Assembly (NCBI GenBank): GCA_963691705.1
Contig: OY829540.1
Location: 48,148,158 to 48,212,157 of the forward strand
Reading direction: 5' to 3'
DNA length: 64,000 nucleotides
DNA from: Viola odorata
Taxonomy: Eukaryota > Streptophyta > Magnoliopsida > Malpighiales > Violaceae
A program made the translations under genes and the position numbers. This document shows positions 10,973-22,916 of the stretch, in pieces. The notes under the pieces are model-generated. The model was not told where the DNA came from, did not search any database, and saw only the letters and a list, made by a program, of their open reading frames with translations. Every line of letters begins with the position of its first letter. The first letter of the stretch is position 1.

Positions 10973-12117
10973 TATTTCAGCAACAGAAACTAGCAACATG
11001 GTTTGTTAAACTTACCAGAATCAAAGTTGGGATTCTGATTTGTGGGTTTATTCCCCTCTATTTGTTTTGTAGTTGAGAGGTAAGTGCTTGTAGTCATCTA
11101 AACCTTGTATTCTGATTTGGCTAACTTAAGGTGTAAACCTTGTATTCTTGTATTCTGTATTGTAAGTCTTGGCAAGAAAAGTATATAATGAAGTCCTAAG
11201 TTAGTCTTAATTCTTGTATTCTGTATTGGTAAGAAAAGTAACAGTAGGGAAACAAGAAAGTAGGAAGGAGATGAGTGACTGAAAGAAGATATTACATCTG
11301 TTCAATGGTTTGGAATATTGACTGCTTGAGATGTCTGAAGATAGATCTTACTGTTGGCATTTGACATCTTAAACTTGATTTCTTCATTTGTTTCATGAGT
11401 TTCCCCTGTAATTATGGGGATATTACTCTGTCTTCTTGCTGTGAATAGAATTCTCCTTACTGATAATGTCTCTTAATTTTAGAATGTATAGTTGCTTTTA
11501 CTTGGCTATAAAAATGATAAGCATTGAGATAATTCGGATCTATGGCCTTTGTTGATGAGTACAAAGTGCTTTTGATTTATGATCTTTGTACTGGATCTGC
11601 GTGTTGTTGAGTAGCTATTATTGGTGTTTTTGGCTTTATTGTCTTTTATTTATTTTCTTAACATTCTGATATCCATGGTGGCAACATATGCAAGATGAAG
11701 ACGCTGACAGGCCATACCGGAAGTTTCTTTGAGTTCAGATGGTGCTTGATCAAGAACAATTTTTCTGCAGATTTTCTATTGTTTGTAGTTATGTTTGCTG
11801 CAATTTTTTTGCAGATTTTTCTACAATTTTTCTGTACAAGTTTGCATATTAAAAAAAATTATGCAATTTTTTGTGCAAGTTTTCTGCAGATTCAATTTTT
11901 CTGCAAGTTTTTTGCAGATTTTTCTGCAATTTTTTTGTACAATTTTCCTGTAGGACCTTTTTTAAAAAATTAATTTAAAAAAAATTCAAAAAAATATTAT
12001 CCAAACCCGACTAATTTAGATGGATGGGTTTGGTCCGTCCGTTTATTAAATGGACTTGGACAAGTCTGTCCAGTTTACTTATTGGATAAATGGGATTGCT
12101 CCATGGACGTCCGTCTA
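10973..12117 (+). other. hAT interior: captured 3' flank and TTTTTGCAGA-rich tract
   Basis: The first 700 bp look like the 3' untranslated and downstream part of the chaperone gene. Around 11760-11960 a T-rich tract repeats TTTTCTGCA/TTTTTGCAG units about every 15-25 bp. The last 120 bp carry subterminal GTCCGTC words of the transposon. No gene is seen. Confidence 0.5.
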
Positions 12118-12144
12118 TCCCATATTTCCACCCCTACTCAAGAG

Positions 12145-12304
12145 AAGCTTGGCATTGTGCGGAAAGGCTCACGAGTTGCTAGGGATTTCGGCGAGGCCTT
12201 TCATGCTTTGGCCGGCCAACCCATGAGCTGTCTCGCCTTGGCTTTCCTTAATGGCCAAGTGGGCTACGGTCTTTAAAGATGTCATGGTGAGTGTGTTGGC
12301 GTGC
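12145..12304 (-). repeat. H 3' LTR, portion proximal to the hAT insertion
   Basis: This continues the LTR begun at 8754-9475 after removal of the hAT element and one CTCAAGAG copy. The integrase frame of H runs into it (stop at 12248). The inner boundary near 12304 is inferred only from a short GTGCA/TGCAC match. Confidence 0.4.
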
Positions 12305-15300
12305 ACGCAAGTCACCCCAATCACCATGAGCCTTCGAGTCACTCTCATCGTCCCTTAGCGCCTTTAAGAGTAAGACCACCGTGCTCTTGCTCCGAGTGAG
12401 ATAGCGGTGAGAGGCTGTGCTAGTATCATCCCCTCCCCCTTTGAGGAGATTTATCCTTGAATCCACGGGGTCACCATTAACAAGATCCACGCCCGCATGC
12501 TCCTCGTCCTCACCTACAAAATAAGGAGACAAATCAGTAATATTAAAGGTAGGATTAACGTTGCCAAAAGAAGAAGGAATATCAAGGTGATAGGCATTGT
12601 TGTTAATCTTCTCCACAATGAGAAATGGACCGTCTCCCCGTAGGCTAAGCTTGCCCTTGCGTTGAGTGGGAAATCTATCCTTCCGTAGGTGAAGCCACAC
12701 CCAATCTCCCACTTCAAATGACTTGATGCGGTGGCCGGAGTTCCTCTTGCGCATCAATCTTGCATTCATTTGTTCCATGCGCTCCTTTGTTTTTTCATGC
12801 AAGTTCTTCATCGAGGCTGCCTTTGTGTCACCATCTAAACTAGTAAGATCATTCAAAGGCAAAGGCAACAAGTCTATGGGGGTGAGACGGTACGATTATA
12901 TGCAAACCCAATGAATGAAATTCACTCATCCTAAGACTTAGCATACTCTTGCACCATGACACACAACATTGTTCCTAGGGTGCGATTAACAACTTCAGTT
13001 TGACCATCCGTTTGCGGATGGCAAGAGGTGGAAAATAATAATTTCGTGCCAAGTTTAGCCCACAAGACACTCAAAAAGTGACTAAGAAATTTGGAATCTC
13101 TATTACTAACTATAGTCCTAGGCATGCCATGAAGTCTAACAATTTCTTAGAAAAAAAGGCATGCAATATGCGAAGCATCATGTGTAGTGTGGCATGGAAT
13201 AAAATGAGCCATTTTAGAAAATCTGTCCACAACTACAAACAAGGAGTCCTTACCATTCTTGGTCTGCGGAAGACCAATGACAAAATCCATGGAAATGTCA
13301 CACCAAGGATGTGATGCAACGGGTAAAGGTATGTAAAGACCATGATCCAAACATTTTGATTAAGCACGTTTACAAGAAAGACATTTATCAACAAAATATG
13401 CAACTTCACGTTTCATTTTTGGCCAAAAGAAATGCTCCCTAAGTGTGCTAAGTATTTTGTTGATGCCAAAGTGTCCCATTAACCCCCCCACCCCGATGTG
13501 CTTCCTTAATAAGAAGTTCCCTAGAATTACACTTAGGAATGCATAATTTACCCTTACGAAATAAGAAATCCTCATGCACTATAAATTTGTCAATAGAACC
13601 ATGAAGACAAGAATCATACACATCTTTAAAGTCAGCATCATATGCATACAAGGAGGGTAAATGAGCAAAACTAAGGAAGCGAGTGTGAAGGGAGCTAAGA
13701 AGGGCGTACCTACGAGAGGGCATCCGCCACCACGTTTTCTTTGCCTTTCATGTATTTGATGTGATAGGGGAAACACTCTATGAATTCCATCTAAGAGGCA
13801 TGACGCTTGTTGAGCTTCCCTTGGCCCTTCAAATACTTGAGACTAAGATGATCCGTGTGGACTACAAACTCCTTCGGCAAGAGGTAATGTTCCCACACAT
13901 TAAGAGCTCAGACAAGTGCATAGAGTTCACGATCATAGGTGTAGTAATTGAGTTACGCCCCTTTCAATTTCTCACTAAAATAAGCCATGAGGCGCTTGTC
14001 TTGCAATAATACCGCTGCTATACCAATTCCACTAGCATCACATTGTACCTCGAAGGTCTTATCAAAGTTTGGCAAGGCTAACACGGGGCTAGAGGAAAGC
14101 TTTGTCTTAAGGGTGTTAAAGGCCAACTCTTGAGCTTCTCCCCAAACAAAAGGCACATTCTTCTTTGTGAGAGAATTGAGAGGCGCTGCAATTGTTGAGA
14201 AGTCTTGGATAAAACGACGGTAAAATCCAGCCAAGCTATGGAAGGAACGGACTTCGGCCACATTGGAAGGAGTAGGCCACTCCGAAATGGCCTTGATCTT
14301 ATCCTTGTCCACCTTGAGGCCATCCGTACCTACAATGAAACTAAGAAAATGCAGCTCTTCCAAACAAAAATCACATTTAGACAATTTAGCTTAGAGTTTA
14401 TGTTCATGAAGGGTAAGAAAAACTTGATGCAAGTGATCCATATGTTCATGCGTAGACTTGCTATATATCAAGATATCATCAAAATACACAACCACAAATT
14501 TGCCTATAAAAGGTCTAAGCACATGGTTCATTAGGCGCATGAAAGTACTAGGAGCATTAGTAAGACCAAAAGGCATAACTAACCATTCATACAAACCAAA
14601 CTTAGTCTTAAATGTTGTTTTCCATTGATCACCTTCATGCACTCTAATTTGATGATAGCCACTTACTAAGTCAATTTTAGAAAAAATAATTGCACCACTT
14701 AGTTCATCAAGCATATCATCAAGACGGGGAATAGGATGAGATTAATTCATCGTGATTTTGTAATAGATCTACAATCCATACCCATTCGCCAACTCCCATC
14801 CTTTTTGGGGACCAAAATGACTGGCACGACGCAAGGGGAAAGCCTCTCCCTAATGAATCCCTTTGCAAGCAGCGCATCAATTTGGTTTTGTAGCTCGTGT
14901 CTCTGTGGGATTACAATGATACATCGGCCTATTTGGAAGTGTGGATCCTGGGAGGAAATCCATCTTGTGCTCAATGCCACGCACCAGTGGAAGGCCATGA
15001 GGAATCTCGTCGGGAAAGACATCACCAAAACTCTGCAAAAGAGAAGAAACATCACTAGAAAAATGAGGGTTAGGGTTAGAAGAAATTAAACAATTATCTA
15101 TGAACCGAATGAGGATACAAGGTTGCCTCAAAATCAAAGCATGCCTCACATCCTTTCCTTTTGTAAATAAACTTACTTTCTTCTCACTTTTCACTCTATT
15201 TTCTCTCGGTTCCTCACTAGCTTGCTTGTTGTTTTCAAGCTTTGTTTTTCCCCTCGATGCAAGCTCACTTTTTTCTTGCATGATGTTTTCCTCATTCACA

Positions 15301-15382
15301 CACCACATTTTTCACTCCACTCGGCGCATGCTCTCCTTTTTCATGCCCGCTCTTTTCCTCATGCAAACTACTTACTTTCTTC
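12248..15382 (-). pseudogene. H pol: RT, RNase H and integrase, disrupted
   Basis: Read from 15.3 kb downward the domains are in the usual Ty3/gypsy order. RT starts near 15100 (FGDVFPDEIPHGLP), continues with LVPKKDGSWRM and reaches [11 protein letters not shown] at about 14470. RNase H follows ([16 protein letters not shown], about 14040). Integrase has its zinc-binding region (CLSCKRA, about 13365), the first catalytic Asp in DISMDF, the second in SNRDSKF and the Glu in [13 protein letters not shown]-terminal part ends near 12248 without a chromodomain. The frame changes at about 14920, 14740, 13900, 13490 (in a run of Cs) and 12900, so no continuous protein can be made. Confidence 0.85.
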
Positions 15383-16321
15383 ACTCCTGTTGATACCCGA
15401 ATTTTGACGCCATTTTTAATTGATTTTAGCATTTCTGTTATTTACTTAATTTACTGTCATTTTTAGTTGATTTACTGTCGCTAGCATTTTTAAAATTTTC
15501 ATCGCGTTTTAGCATCGTCAGCTTTCGAAATCGCATTTTTAATTTTTCGTCACGCATTTTCATTATTATTTTTAGCCTTAAAAATCACATTTTTGACTAT
15601 CCAGCCGTCATTTGCTAGTTTTTCTTCATTTTAGGTCATCACATGAATTTTAGGATTTTTAGTATTTTAACGCATTTTTTAGTATTTTTATTTTTTTTTT
15701 ATTATTTTCGTTCGAGCTTTTATTGGACCTGAGTAAGTTTTCTCGGACAATAGCTTGAATTTCAAATGTTTTCCATCAACTAGTTGCTATCTTTTTTTCC
15801 GTTCACAACGGTCTACAGCGTTTCGTGTAATTTTCGGCATAACGTCATTATTTTTCTGTTCGAACGTTTCACGTTTTTGAACGAGAAAATAAACACGTTA
15901 AATGAAAAATTTTCATCATTCGCTGTAGACGGTTAGACTCGTCGTATTTTTCTCTACGCGCAGGTACTGTCGGCTCGAAAATTCAGAACGTTTGCTCGCG
16001 AGAATGGCACGAGGCCATTTAAATAGGATTAATGGCCAAGTTGATCACAACCGTTGATCTGGTCAACCAAGAAAAGTCAACTAGATCAACGGTTGACAAA
16101 TTAAAGGAGTTCATGTGCATGGTGCACATGAACAACGTGGACGTGAAGCAACAGAGGAGCGAGCCACCGAGCTGCTCGCTCCCGTCCCTTCAACCGTTTC
16201 CTGTCCCGTCGATCATCATCACACAGCCGCTAGACCTGCCACCTCACACAGCCGTAGCTCCTCTACCGCGACAAAGCAGCCACCACGCGCAACCCCGAGC
16301 TTCAAACGCCACGCGACTTCG

Positions 16322-16333
16322 GCCTATAAATAG
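16322..16333 (+). promoter_or_regulatory. E1 LTR TATA box
   Basis: GCCTATAAATAG is an almost ideal plant TATA box and is identical in the 3' LTR (28561-28571). Transcription would start about 30 bp downstream, near 16355. Confidence 0.7.
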
Positions 16334-16756
16334 CAAGCATCCTTCAACGTTCAAACGACACCAAATCTGCAAGAAACCCTTGCTCCTTCTCCCTCTTGAT
16401 CAGTTTGCTCACTTAGAGCGACAATCGTCCAGTTTAAAGCTTGAGAGAGTAAGCTTTCTCTCTCTAAGCATTTTCGGTTTTTAAGCTTGTTTTCTTCTTT
16501 AATTCGTTTGGCCGAATTTAGAGTAGATTAATTGCTTGTTTTGTGCCATTAATTCATGTGCATGATGTAGATTAAATACATGCTTTCAATTTTAAAAATC
16601 GTTAGCTAGATTGTGCGAATTAATTAGTTTTCGATAATTAACGGTTTTGTCATTTTTTCGAAATTAAATTCGGTACGAGTCAAAATCTAAATTGAGGTTC
16701 GTACGGTCGAGAAGTCGTCGAAGAGACGAGCGTCTCGGTATGAACGATTTTTGAAA

Positions 16757-16919
16757 CGGCCACTTGTGGCCGGAGTTTGGCCACCGGCAGTACGTCGGCG
16801 ACCAAAGAAGGAGATGATGAACAGTGCCAGGCTTCGGCACTGTTCACGTGTGGAAAGGTGATGGGCTTGACCCATCACCCTTAAAATGTTTTCCTTGGGC
16901 CAGACACTATTCCTGGCCC
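16757..16919 (+). other. Cluster of four perfect RNA hairpins in the E1 leader
   Basis: Four inverted repeats follow each other within 165 nt downstream of the TATA box. CGGCC/GGCCG is at 16757-16772. GAACAGTGCC/GGCACTGTTC is at 16819-16845 with a 7-nt loop. GGTGATGGG/CCCATCACC is at 16857-16879 with a 5-nt loop. GGGCCAG/CTGGCCC is at 16897-16919. The second and third are perfect in both LTRs, and a substitution between the LTR copies falls in the loop of the third. They would fold in the genomic RNA leader, where packaging or dimerisation signals are usual. The role is inferred. Confidence 0.55.
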
Positions 16920-17039
16920 ACTTCAATTTTCCTTTCTTTTTTAAAAATTGGGCCCAACCCATTTTCAATTCTTTCCGAGACTTCGGATCACGCTTTTTTC
17001 GTAAAAATAATTCGTATGCTTCGTATGAGTATTTTTTTC

Positions 17040-17560
17040 GTACTATCAACTGTTTTAATTTTCTGTACTATCAACTGTTTTAATTTTCTGCAAATATCAA
17101 CTGCTTTAATTTTTTGCAAGCTGCTGGAAATTCTTCCACAACATCAACTGTTTTAATTTTCTGTACTATCAACTGTTTTAATTTTCTGCAAATATCAACT
17201 GCTTTAATTTTTCGCAAACTGCTGGAAATTCTTCCGCAACATCAATTATTTTATTTTCTGCAAATATCAAACTGTTTATTTTCTGCAAATATCAAACTGT
17301 TTATTTTCTGCAAATATCAAATTCTTTATTTTCTACAAATATCAACTGCTTTAATTTTTCGCAAACTGCTGGAAATTCTTCCGCAACATCAATTGTTTTA
17401 TTTTCTGCAAATATCAAACTGTTTATTTCCTGCAAAATATCAATTGTTTTAATTTCCGCACTCATCATACTGCTGGAAATTCTTCGGCAAATATCAATTG
17501 TTTTATTTTCTACAAATCCTCGACTGTTTTAAATCCCCTGTGAATCGTCAACTACAATCA
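17040..17560 (+). repeat. LTR minisatellite 1 (ATATCAACTGTTTTAATTTTCTGCA-type units)
   Basis: Degenerate units built from ATCAACTGTTTTA, TTTTCTGCAAAT and GCTGGAAATTCTTC words recur about every 25-50 bp. The same array is at about 29280-29750 in the 3' LTR with a slightly different unit count. Confidence 0.75.
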
Positions 17561-17586
17561 ATTTTTCTGCACTTATCAAAATAACA

Positions 17587-17800
17587 TTTAAATTTCGTAT
17601 GCGTTAAATCCATCATTTTTCGCATGCAATCAACTCAGCATTTAAATTTCGTATGCGTTAAATCCATCATTTTCGCATGCAATCAACTCAGCATTTAAAT
17701 TTCTTATGCGTTAAATCCATCATTTCTCGCATGCAATCAACTCCGCATTTAAAATTTCGTATGCGTTAAATCCATCATTTCTCGCATACAATCAACTATC
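17587..17800 (+). repeat. LTR minisatellite 2, about 51-55-bp unit
   Basis: Four units start at about 17587, 17638, 17689 and 17744, each with CATTTAAATTTCGTATGCG followed by ATCCATCATTT and CGCATGCAATCAACT. The 3' LTR has three such units (about 29822-29985), so copy number changed after insertion or during reverse transcription. Confidence 0.8.
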
Positions 17801-18698
17801 ATTTAAATTTTCGCACTCATAAAATTGCTTATTTATTTCTCAAGCTATCGCTAACACTCTCACCTTGTAGGTTTTAATTTCAAGCTTCGCTCGAAAGTAC
17901 GCCTTTCGATTCCTTTTTATTTATTCAACGCTTTTCATAAATATCAATCGTACGCATGATATATAGAACTGCTAGAATTAAAATCAACCCACATGAATAA
18001 CGTGTTTAAAGATTTGCTTAAAATGCCATGCTCATGTGATTTTAAATACTCGCTTATATTAACTGCATGTACATGGGGACTTTCGATCCCACATCAGTTT
18101 TTCACTTCAAAATCTATCATTTAAATTTGTACTCTGTTAGCAATCCATGATAGGATCACGTAGTAATTAATTTAATCATGCATGGCCCGATGATGACATA
18201 GAGGGCACTCATTCAGTCTTACGAAAAATTCAGTCCCATCACATTACGGTCAGGGATAATCGATCGATCTTGATAAACGGTAACCCCGTCCGAAAGATCT
18301 TTTTATTCCTGAACGGTCACGATCATAGAAAAGGCTAAAGTGACGATTCCTCTGAGGGCCCCCTTTTTCAAAATGCATTTTATCAAACACCTTTTTAAAC
18401 ACTTCTCTCATCAACCGGTAACCGTTTTCGGATGTGACTCGGGTGCCTAACACCTTCCCGAGACCATAATACGACCCCGAACCTTTGTCTGGGGTCCAGA
18501 CCCTTTTTTGTGCGTTTAGTTTTTTACTTATTATATTTCTTATGCCATGACGATTAAGGTTCCCTAAACCTAGCAACCAAATTAGGGTGGCGACTTCATT
18601 GCATGTTGCGAGGCGTCTGTTTACGCTGAGCATCGTAAGGTCCCAAATTTCGTTGCACATTCGCGATTTTTTTTAAATTTTCGTGGGGTGCGACAGTT

Positions 18699-18716
18699 TG
18701 GCGACTTCACTGGGGA
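18699..18716 (+). promoter_or_regulatory. E1 primer-binding site
   Basis: TGGCGACTTCACTGGGGA begins three bases after the LTR end and starts with TGG, the complement of a tRNA CCA end. Ogre elements are known to use a tRNA-Arg primer with a similar site. I assign this by recollection, not by alignment to a tRNA. Confidence 0.6.
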
Positions 18717-19394
18717 CCCTAGGGTCGTAGCCGGTTTTATCTTTTTAGAGAGGTGTTTTATTTGTTTATTTATTTATTTGCTTTGATCAATTGCTGGTCT
18801 GTTCATTTATTTGCTTTATCAATTGTCATATGCATTTCATAGAGCCCTACACCCAGGGGGCAATTACCAAATTAGGAGAGTAGTAGTGACGCCCTAGGAC
18901 ACATGTCCTGGGTAGTGTTCACCAAGCCCAACTCGGATGAACCCCTAAAGCCAGTCGAAAGTTTACACGATTTCGCGAGAAATCGGGACACTGGATGACA
19001 CTTTAGGGACATTTTCATGGTATCATCCGGGAACCGTTCAAGCCAGTTAGAAGAAATGTCAGAATCAGAGCCCCAACACATGCATCATGATTATACCTGT
19101 TTGTCGTGGCTCTATTTGTCTTGCTGGCATATTGATGTGATTTTTCTGTTATGTGAACTGCGGATCTCTCACACACACAGTTTACTTAGCACTTAAAATT
19201 TTATTTTTGTCCCACAGGACCCATTTTGCTCATTCGCTATGACAGTACCTACGTTACTTTCACTTGATATTTTCGGGGGACGAAACTTCGACGATCAAGC
19301 TGCTCGAGGAGATCTGTTAGAATAGGGATTCACCCCTGATATCACCACTAAGATCAAAGTAGAGGTTGTAGACTTTGATTTAACTAGGATTCAG
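18717..19394 (+). other. E1 leader between primer site and ORF1
   Basis: Untranslated leader. Weak ORF1-like coding sequence may begin before 19395 (about 19275), interrupted by a stop near 19327. No other feature is seen. Confidence 0.4.
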
Positions 19395-20960
19395 ATGTTA
19401 AGAAATGAGCTAACTAAAGACGAGGAGACACAGTTTGAGGGTAGTTATGGAAAGCTATTGACCCTAGTTGACGTCAAGATTGATTGGGGTTGCATCCGGG
19501 CAGCCCTGAAATTTTGGGATCCCTATTATCGGTGCTTCTCTTTCGACAAAGGAGTAGACTTGACTCCCACGCTCGAGGAGTACTCAGCTCTGATGTACTT
19601 CACATCTCCCATATCGTCCATATACCAGAATGTTCGACTCGACTCCTCAAATGTAAAAATAAGGCTCGACAAGCTGTTAGGAATCACCACTCGCGTCAGA
19701 GAAGGTGACTACTGTTGGTGTTGGTCGGATATCGAGGCACGATTTCAGCTGTCCAATGGAGCAAAGAACTTAAGGATTCTGGCCTTCGCTATTGTAGGGT
19801 TCGTCCTCTTTCCGAGGATGAGAAACGCCATCTACTTTTCAGCAGCCAACATCTTTTACGAGATGGAGATAAATGCCATCAATCCTACAACAGCCATCTT
19901 GGCCGAGACCTTTCGCTCCTTGGACTCTTGCCGAAGAAAAGGGAAAGGGAGGCTTACCTGCTGCACCCAGTTATTGACAGTATGGTTGGTCAGCCACTTC
20001 AAACAAATTCCTGATCAGTCTATCTTCTTTGAAAGCTACATCAGGTCGTACCCTCTACTTAGAGTTATCAACGCAATGACCACGGATAGATGAGAGATAG
20101 AAAATAAGGACGTCTGGATTAACCGATTCATAAACCTCTTAGAAGAGGACTTTAGTTGGCATGCCAAGTGGCTGCGAACCTCCGATCCCATCGTCTGCTG
20201 TGGACCTCTACCTTGGGTTCCTTTAATCGGAGCATGGGGATGTACTCACTATTGCCCCGCCCTCGTCCTCAGGCAGTTTTGCATCGCCCAAATCATTCCT
20301 GTGACTTTCGGCAGGACGAAGTCAGATCTACCGCACGCCGGGGAAAATCAGAACGTCCAGGTGTACGCCCAAGACTAGGCCCACCCCTTTTGTCTCAAAG
20401 AACGCGTTGCCCCTGCAACCACGATACCACAGTATCCACAGTGGAGGTTGAGGTGAGTCAACGACAATGTCCTACCTCGTCCAGAAAATCAGAAACCGTT
20501 GGAAGAGGAAGGAGAATCTCAAGTAAGCGAAGTAATGGATGTCATGGCTTACGCTCAAGTGGTAGAACAAATGCGAGCAGCGCAGAAAGAGCGAGATCTG
20601 ATGACAGAGGAAAGAGATATCGCCGAAGCCCATCAGTGTGGCCTGGAAGTCCAGATGAATGAGCTGGACATGCGTAACAAGGATTTTATCCGCGTACAAG
20701 CAGTGAAACAGAAGGTGGCCCTCAGGGCCTTTAAGGAACGCTTGAGCAGCGAAACCCGCAAGAGAGAAGCGTCCAGTGCCATAATCGAAGACAGGGATTC
20801 GACGATAAGGGTCTTGACTACTCGCGTAGATTTGGGGGATAGAAGAAGCCAGGCACTGCAAAGCCGAATTACTGTGTTAGAAGCTGAGATAGAGATGCAG
20901 AAAGGGGAGTTGGCTTCAATGGAGTACCTTTGGCAGGAAAACTCTGACGTCCAGGATTGA
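19395..20960 (+). pseudogene. E1 ORF1, Ogre-type extra protein upstream of gag
   Basis: One frame can be followed throughout. The first part has WGCIRAALKFWDPYYRCFSF and LTPTLEEYSALMYF, resembling the uncharacterised ORF1 domain of Ogre elements (DUF7745-like, from memory). The second part (about 20500-20957) is a charged heptad-rich segment likely to be a coiled coil. Three in-frame stops break it, at 20091-20093 (an R codon CGA to TGA by context), near 20376 and near 20455. The function of this ORF is unknown even in intact Ogre elements. Its position before gag supports the Ogre assignment. Confidence 0.75.
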
Positions 20961-21416
20961 CACCTTCATGGAAAGGCTCGAATATCGGCAACCCCTTTTC
21001 CTTTTATGTAGTTAGGACCCCTGATTTCATCTATCTTAGCCATTTTTGATGAATTTAGGTAGTTGGCAAGTTTACCATATTTTGTAAACACTTTTAATAA
21101 AGTCGTACTCTTCGGATATTTATTAAATCGCCTCAACTTTTCATATCAACTATCCATCCAAAGCAAATCAAAAAACCATCGCAAAAAGAAAGAGAAAACC
21201 CCTCCGGGATAAACACAATCATTTCACCAAAAAAAACCAAAAAATCATACCAAGCTTCAGCACCTTTCGATCAACCCTGCCGTGGACCTCAACAAGAGCC
21301 AGACCCACCTAGAGAACCAGTATCTCCCTCATATTCCTCCGAGCATAGTTCCCGGACCTATGGGAACTCAGCCTCTTACTTTCAACCCAGCACAAGCTCA
21401 GTTCTCATAAGAACCT
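20961..21416 (+). other. Spacer between ORF1 and gag
   Basis: Non-coding spacer with A-rich tracts. It may include a diverged gag N-terminal segment after 21240 (proline-rich translation), but no start is obvious before 21417. Confidence 0.4.
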
Positions 21417-22916
21417 ATGCTACCCTTCGGTTCTAACCCCATCAGGACTGAGCAACCAAAAAGTGACCGGCTGAATCTGCTCGAAGAAAGGCTCCGAGCG
21501 ATTGAAGGGGCTGATCCATTTGACCCTACCGACCCTACCGATATGTGTATGGTCCCCGGGATCGTTATACCTCCGAAGTACAAGATCCTTGACTTCGAAA
21601 AATACACTGGGGTAGAGTGCCCAAAGACCCACCTCAGAGCATACTGCAACAAGATGGCAAAGATGATCCATAACGAGCCGTTGTTGATTCATCTATTCCG
21701 AGAAAGCTTGACCAAGCACGCCCTAACATGGTATATGGGGCTAGACAGAGCCAGGATCAGGACATGGAGAGACCTGTCCGATGCCTTCTATAGGCAATAT
21801 AAATTCAATATGGAGGTAGCACCCGACCGCGCTGATCTGCAAAGTATGGAAAAGAAAGTCGGCGAGTCCGTGAAGACCTATGCTCAGAGATGGAGAGAGT
21901 TGACTTCTAGAATCTCTCCACCCTTAAGCGACAAGGAACTCTTGTCGATTTTCTTGCACACCTTCAAAGCTCCCTACTACACCTACCTGATCTCGAACCC
22001 TTCAAACAGCTTCTCCGACATGGTCCTAATTGCCGAAATAGTCGAACAAGGGATTAAGTCCGGACGAATCGCACATTCGACCCCAGAGTCTGCGCCAAAG
22101 AAAGCATCCATCGTAAAAAGGGATGTTGAATTTGTTGCTCCCCAAGTGAATCACGGGCAACCATTTCCACCACCTCCACCTTATCTATCTCCACCGCCCT
22201 ACCCTTTGCCATCACTATATCAACCCACCTACTTTCCTTTCACCTCGCCGCCCGTCGCTAATAGCGCACCTCAAAATCCTACACATTTCTCACCACCTCC
22301 AGCACAAACATTACAACCCCTGCAACCCAAGCCATATAACCCACCAAAAGACCCAAATAACCAAAACACGTCAAACAGTTGGTGGAACCGAGAGCCTTTG
22401 CCTCCTCTCCCTCTTCATGCGGGAGAAATCTACAAACATCTCCTGGCGGTCGGACAGATCGTACCAGTTCCAGCTCAGCCTCAATTGCCTCCTTACCCCG
22501 AGTGGTATGATCTCAACGCAAGGTGCGAATACCATGCTGGAGCCCCGGGTCACACTCTGGAAAATTGCTTCGCATTCAAAGCAAAAGTCCATCACTTGAT
22601 CAAAAGTGGATGGGTATCCTTCGAAGGGTTAGCAAAAGGGCCCAACACCTCCACCAACCCTCTCCCCAATCATTCCTAAGGAAAGGGAGGGGTGAACGCC
22701 ATCTCAGTAGGAGAGATCGATGATTCTCACCCTTCAGTGGAGGAAGTACCCAATGAAGAACTGTTCTTCGCATTAGCTAACAACGCATATCTACCATTCC
22801 CGGGGAATAATCAGGCCCAATGCCTATTTTGCCAAGGGGAAAGCAAGCACAAAATCCAGGATTGCAGACTTTTTCGGCAGAAAGTCAAGCAACTCACAAC
22901 ATTCGGGATCATTTAG
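21417..22916 (+). pseudogene. E1 gag polyprotein, broken
   Basis: The frame runs 420 codons from 21417. It has a capsid-type gag domain at residues about 50-220 (YKILDFEKYTGVECPKTHL, then LTWYMGLDRARIRTWRDL and YAQRWRELTSRI). A proline-rich linker follows at about 240-330. A Tat-type zinc knuckle is at about 365-380 (CEYHAGAPGHTLENC). A stop at 22677-22679 ends it, but the same frame continues with a second cysteine-histidine cluster (CLFCQGESKHKIQDC) to 22916, so that stop looks like a mutation. Gag would form virus-like particles in the cytoplasm and package element RNA. Further stops and frame changes lie between 22914 and 23169. Confidence 0.85.

Larger units (their letters stand above)
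9476..12136 (+). mobile_element. Non-autonomous hAT-type element carrying captured genes (Pack-hAT)
   Basis: The left end TAGGGGTGGCAATATGGGA (9476-9494) is matched by its inverse at 12118-12136 with one mismatch in 19. Both sides are flanked by the same 8 bp, CTCAAGAG (9468-9475 and 12137-12144), the TSD length of hAT elements. Subterminal GTCCGTC/GACGGAC words recur at both ends. There is no transposase. The interior holds exons and introns resembling NDUFS7 (about 9904-10310) and a CCH/ATX1 copper chaperone (about 10433-10972) in the same orientation, then non-coding sequence. It is inserted in the 3' LTR of element H. Confidence 0.88.
15388..18695 (+). repeat. E1 5' LTR, 3.31 kb
   Basis: The LTR starts TGTTGATACC and ends TGCGACA. 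The promoter TATA box is GCCTATAAATAG at 16322-16333, so about 2.3 kb of the LTR is transcribed as leader. It contains an ORF at 16032-16484 that is also open in the 3' LTR but has no recognisable domain and spans the promoter, so I do not call it a gene. It also contains four hairpins (16757-16919) and two minisatellites (17040-17560 and 17587-17800). Compared with the 3' LTR it has an extra block of about 57 bp near 15806-15862 and one more copy of the second minisatellite. Confidence 0.9.

Noticed and set aside
12723..15407. Plus-strand ORFs opposite H pol
   Set aside because: They are shadows of the minus-strand RT, RNase H and integrase frames.
16032..16484. 150-codon ORF in both E1 LTRs (also 28271-28723)
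   Set aside because: It spans the TATA box and the inferred transcription start, has no domain, and its two copies are expected to resemble each other simply because LTRs are duplicates.
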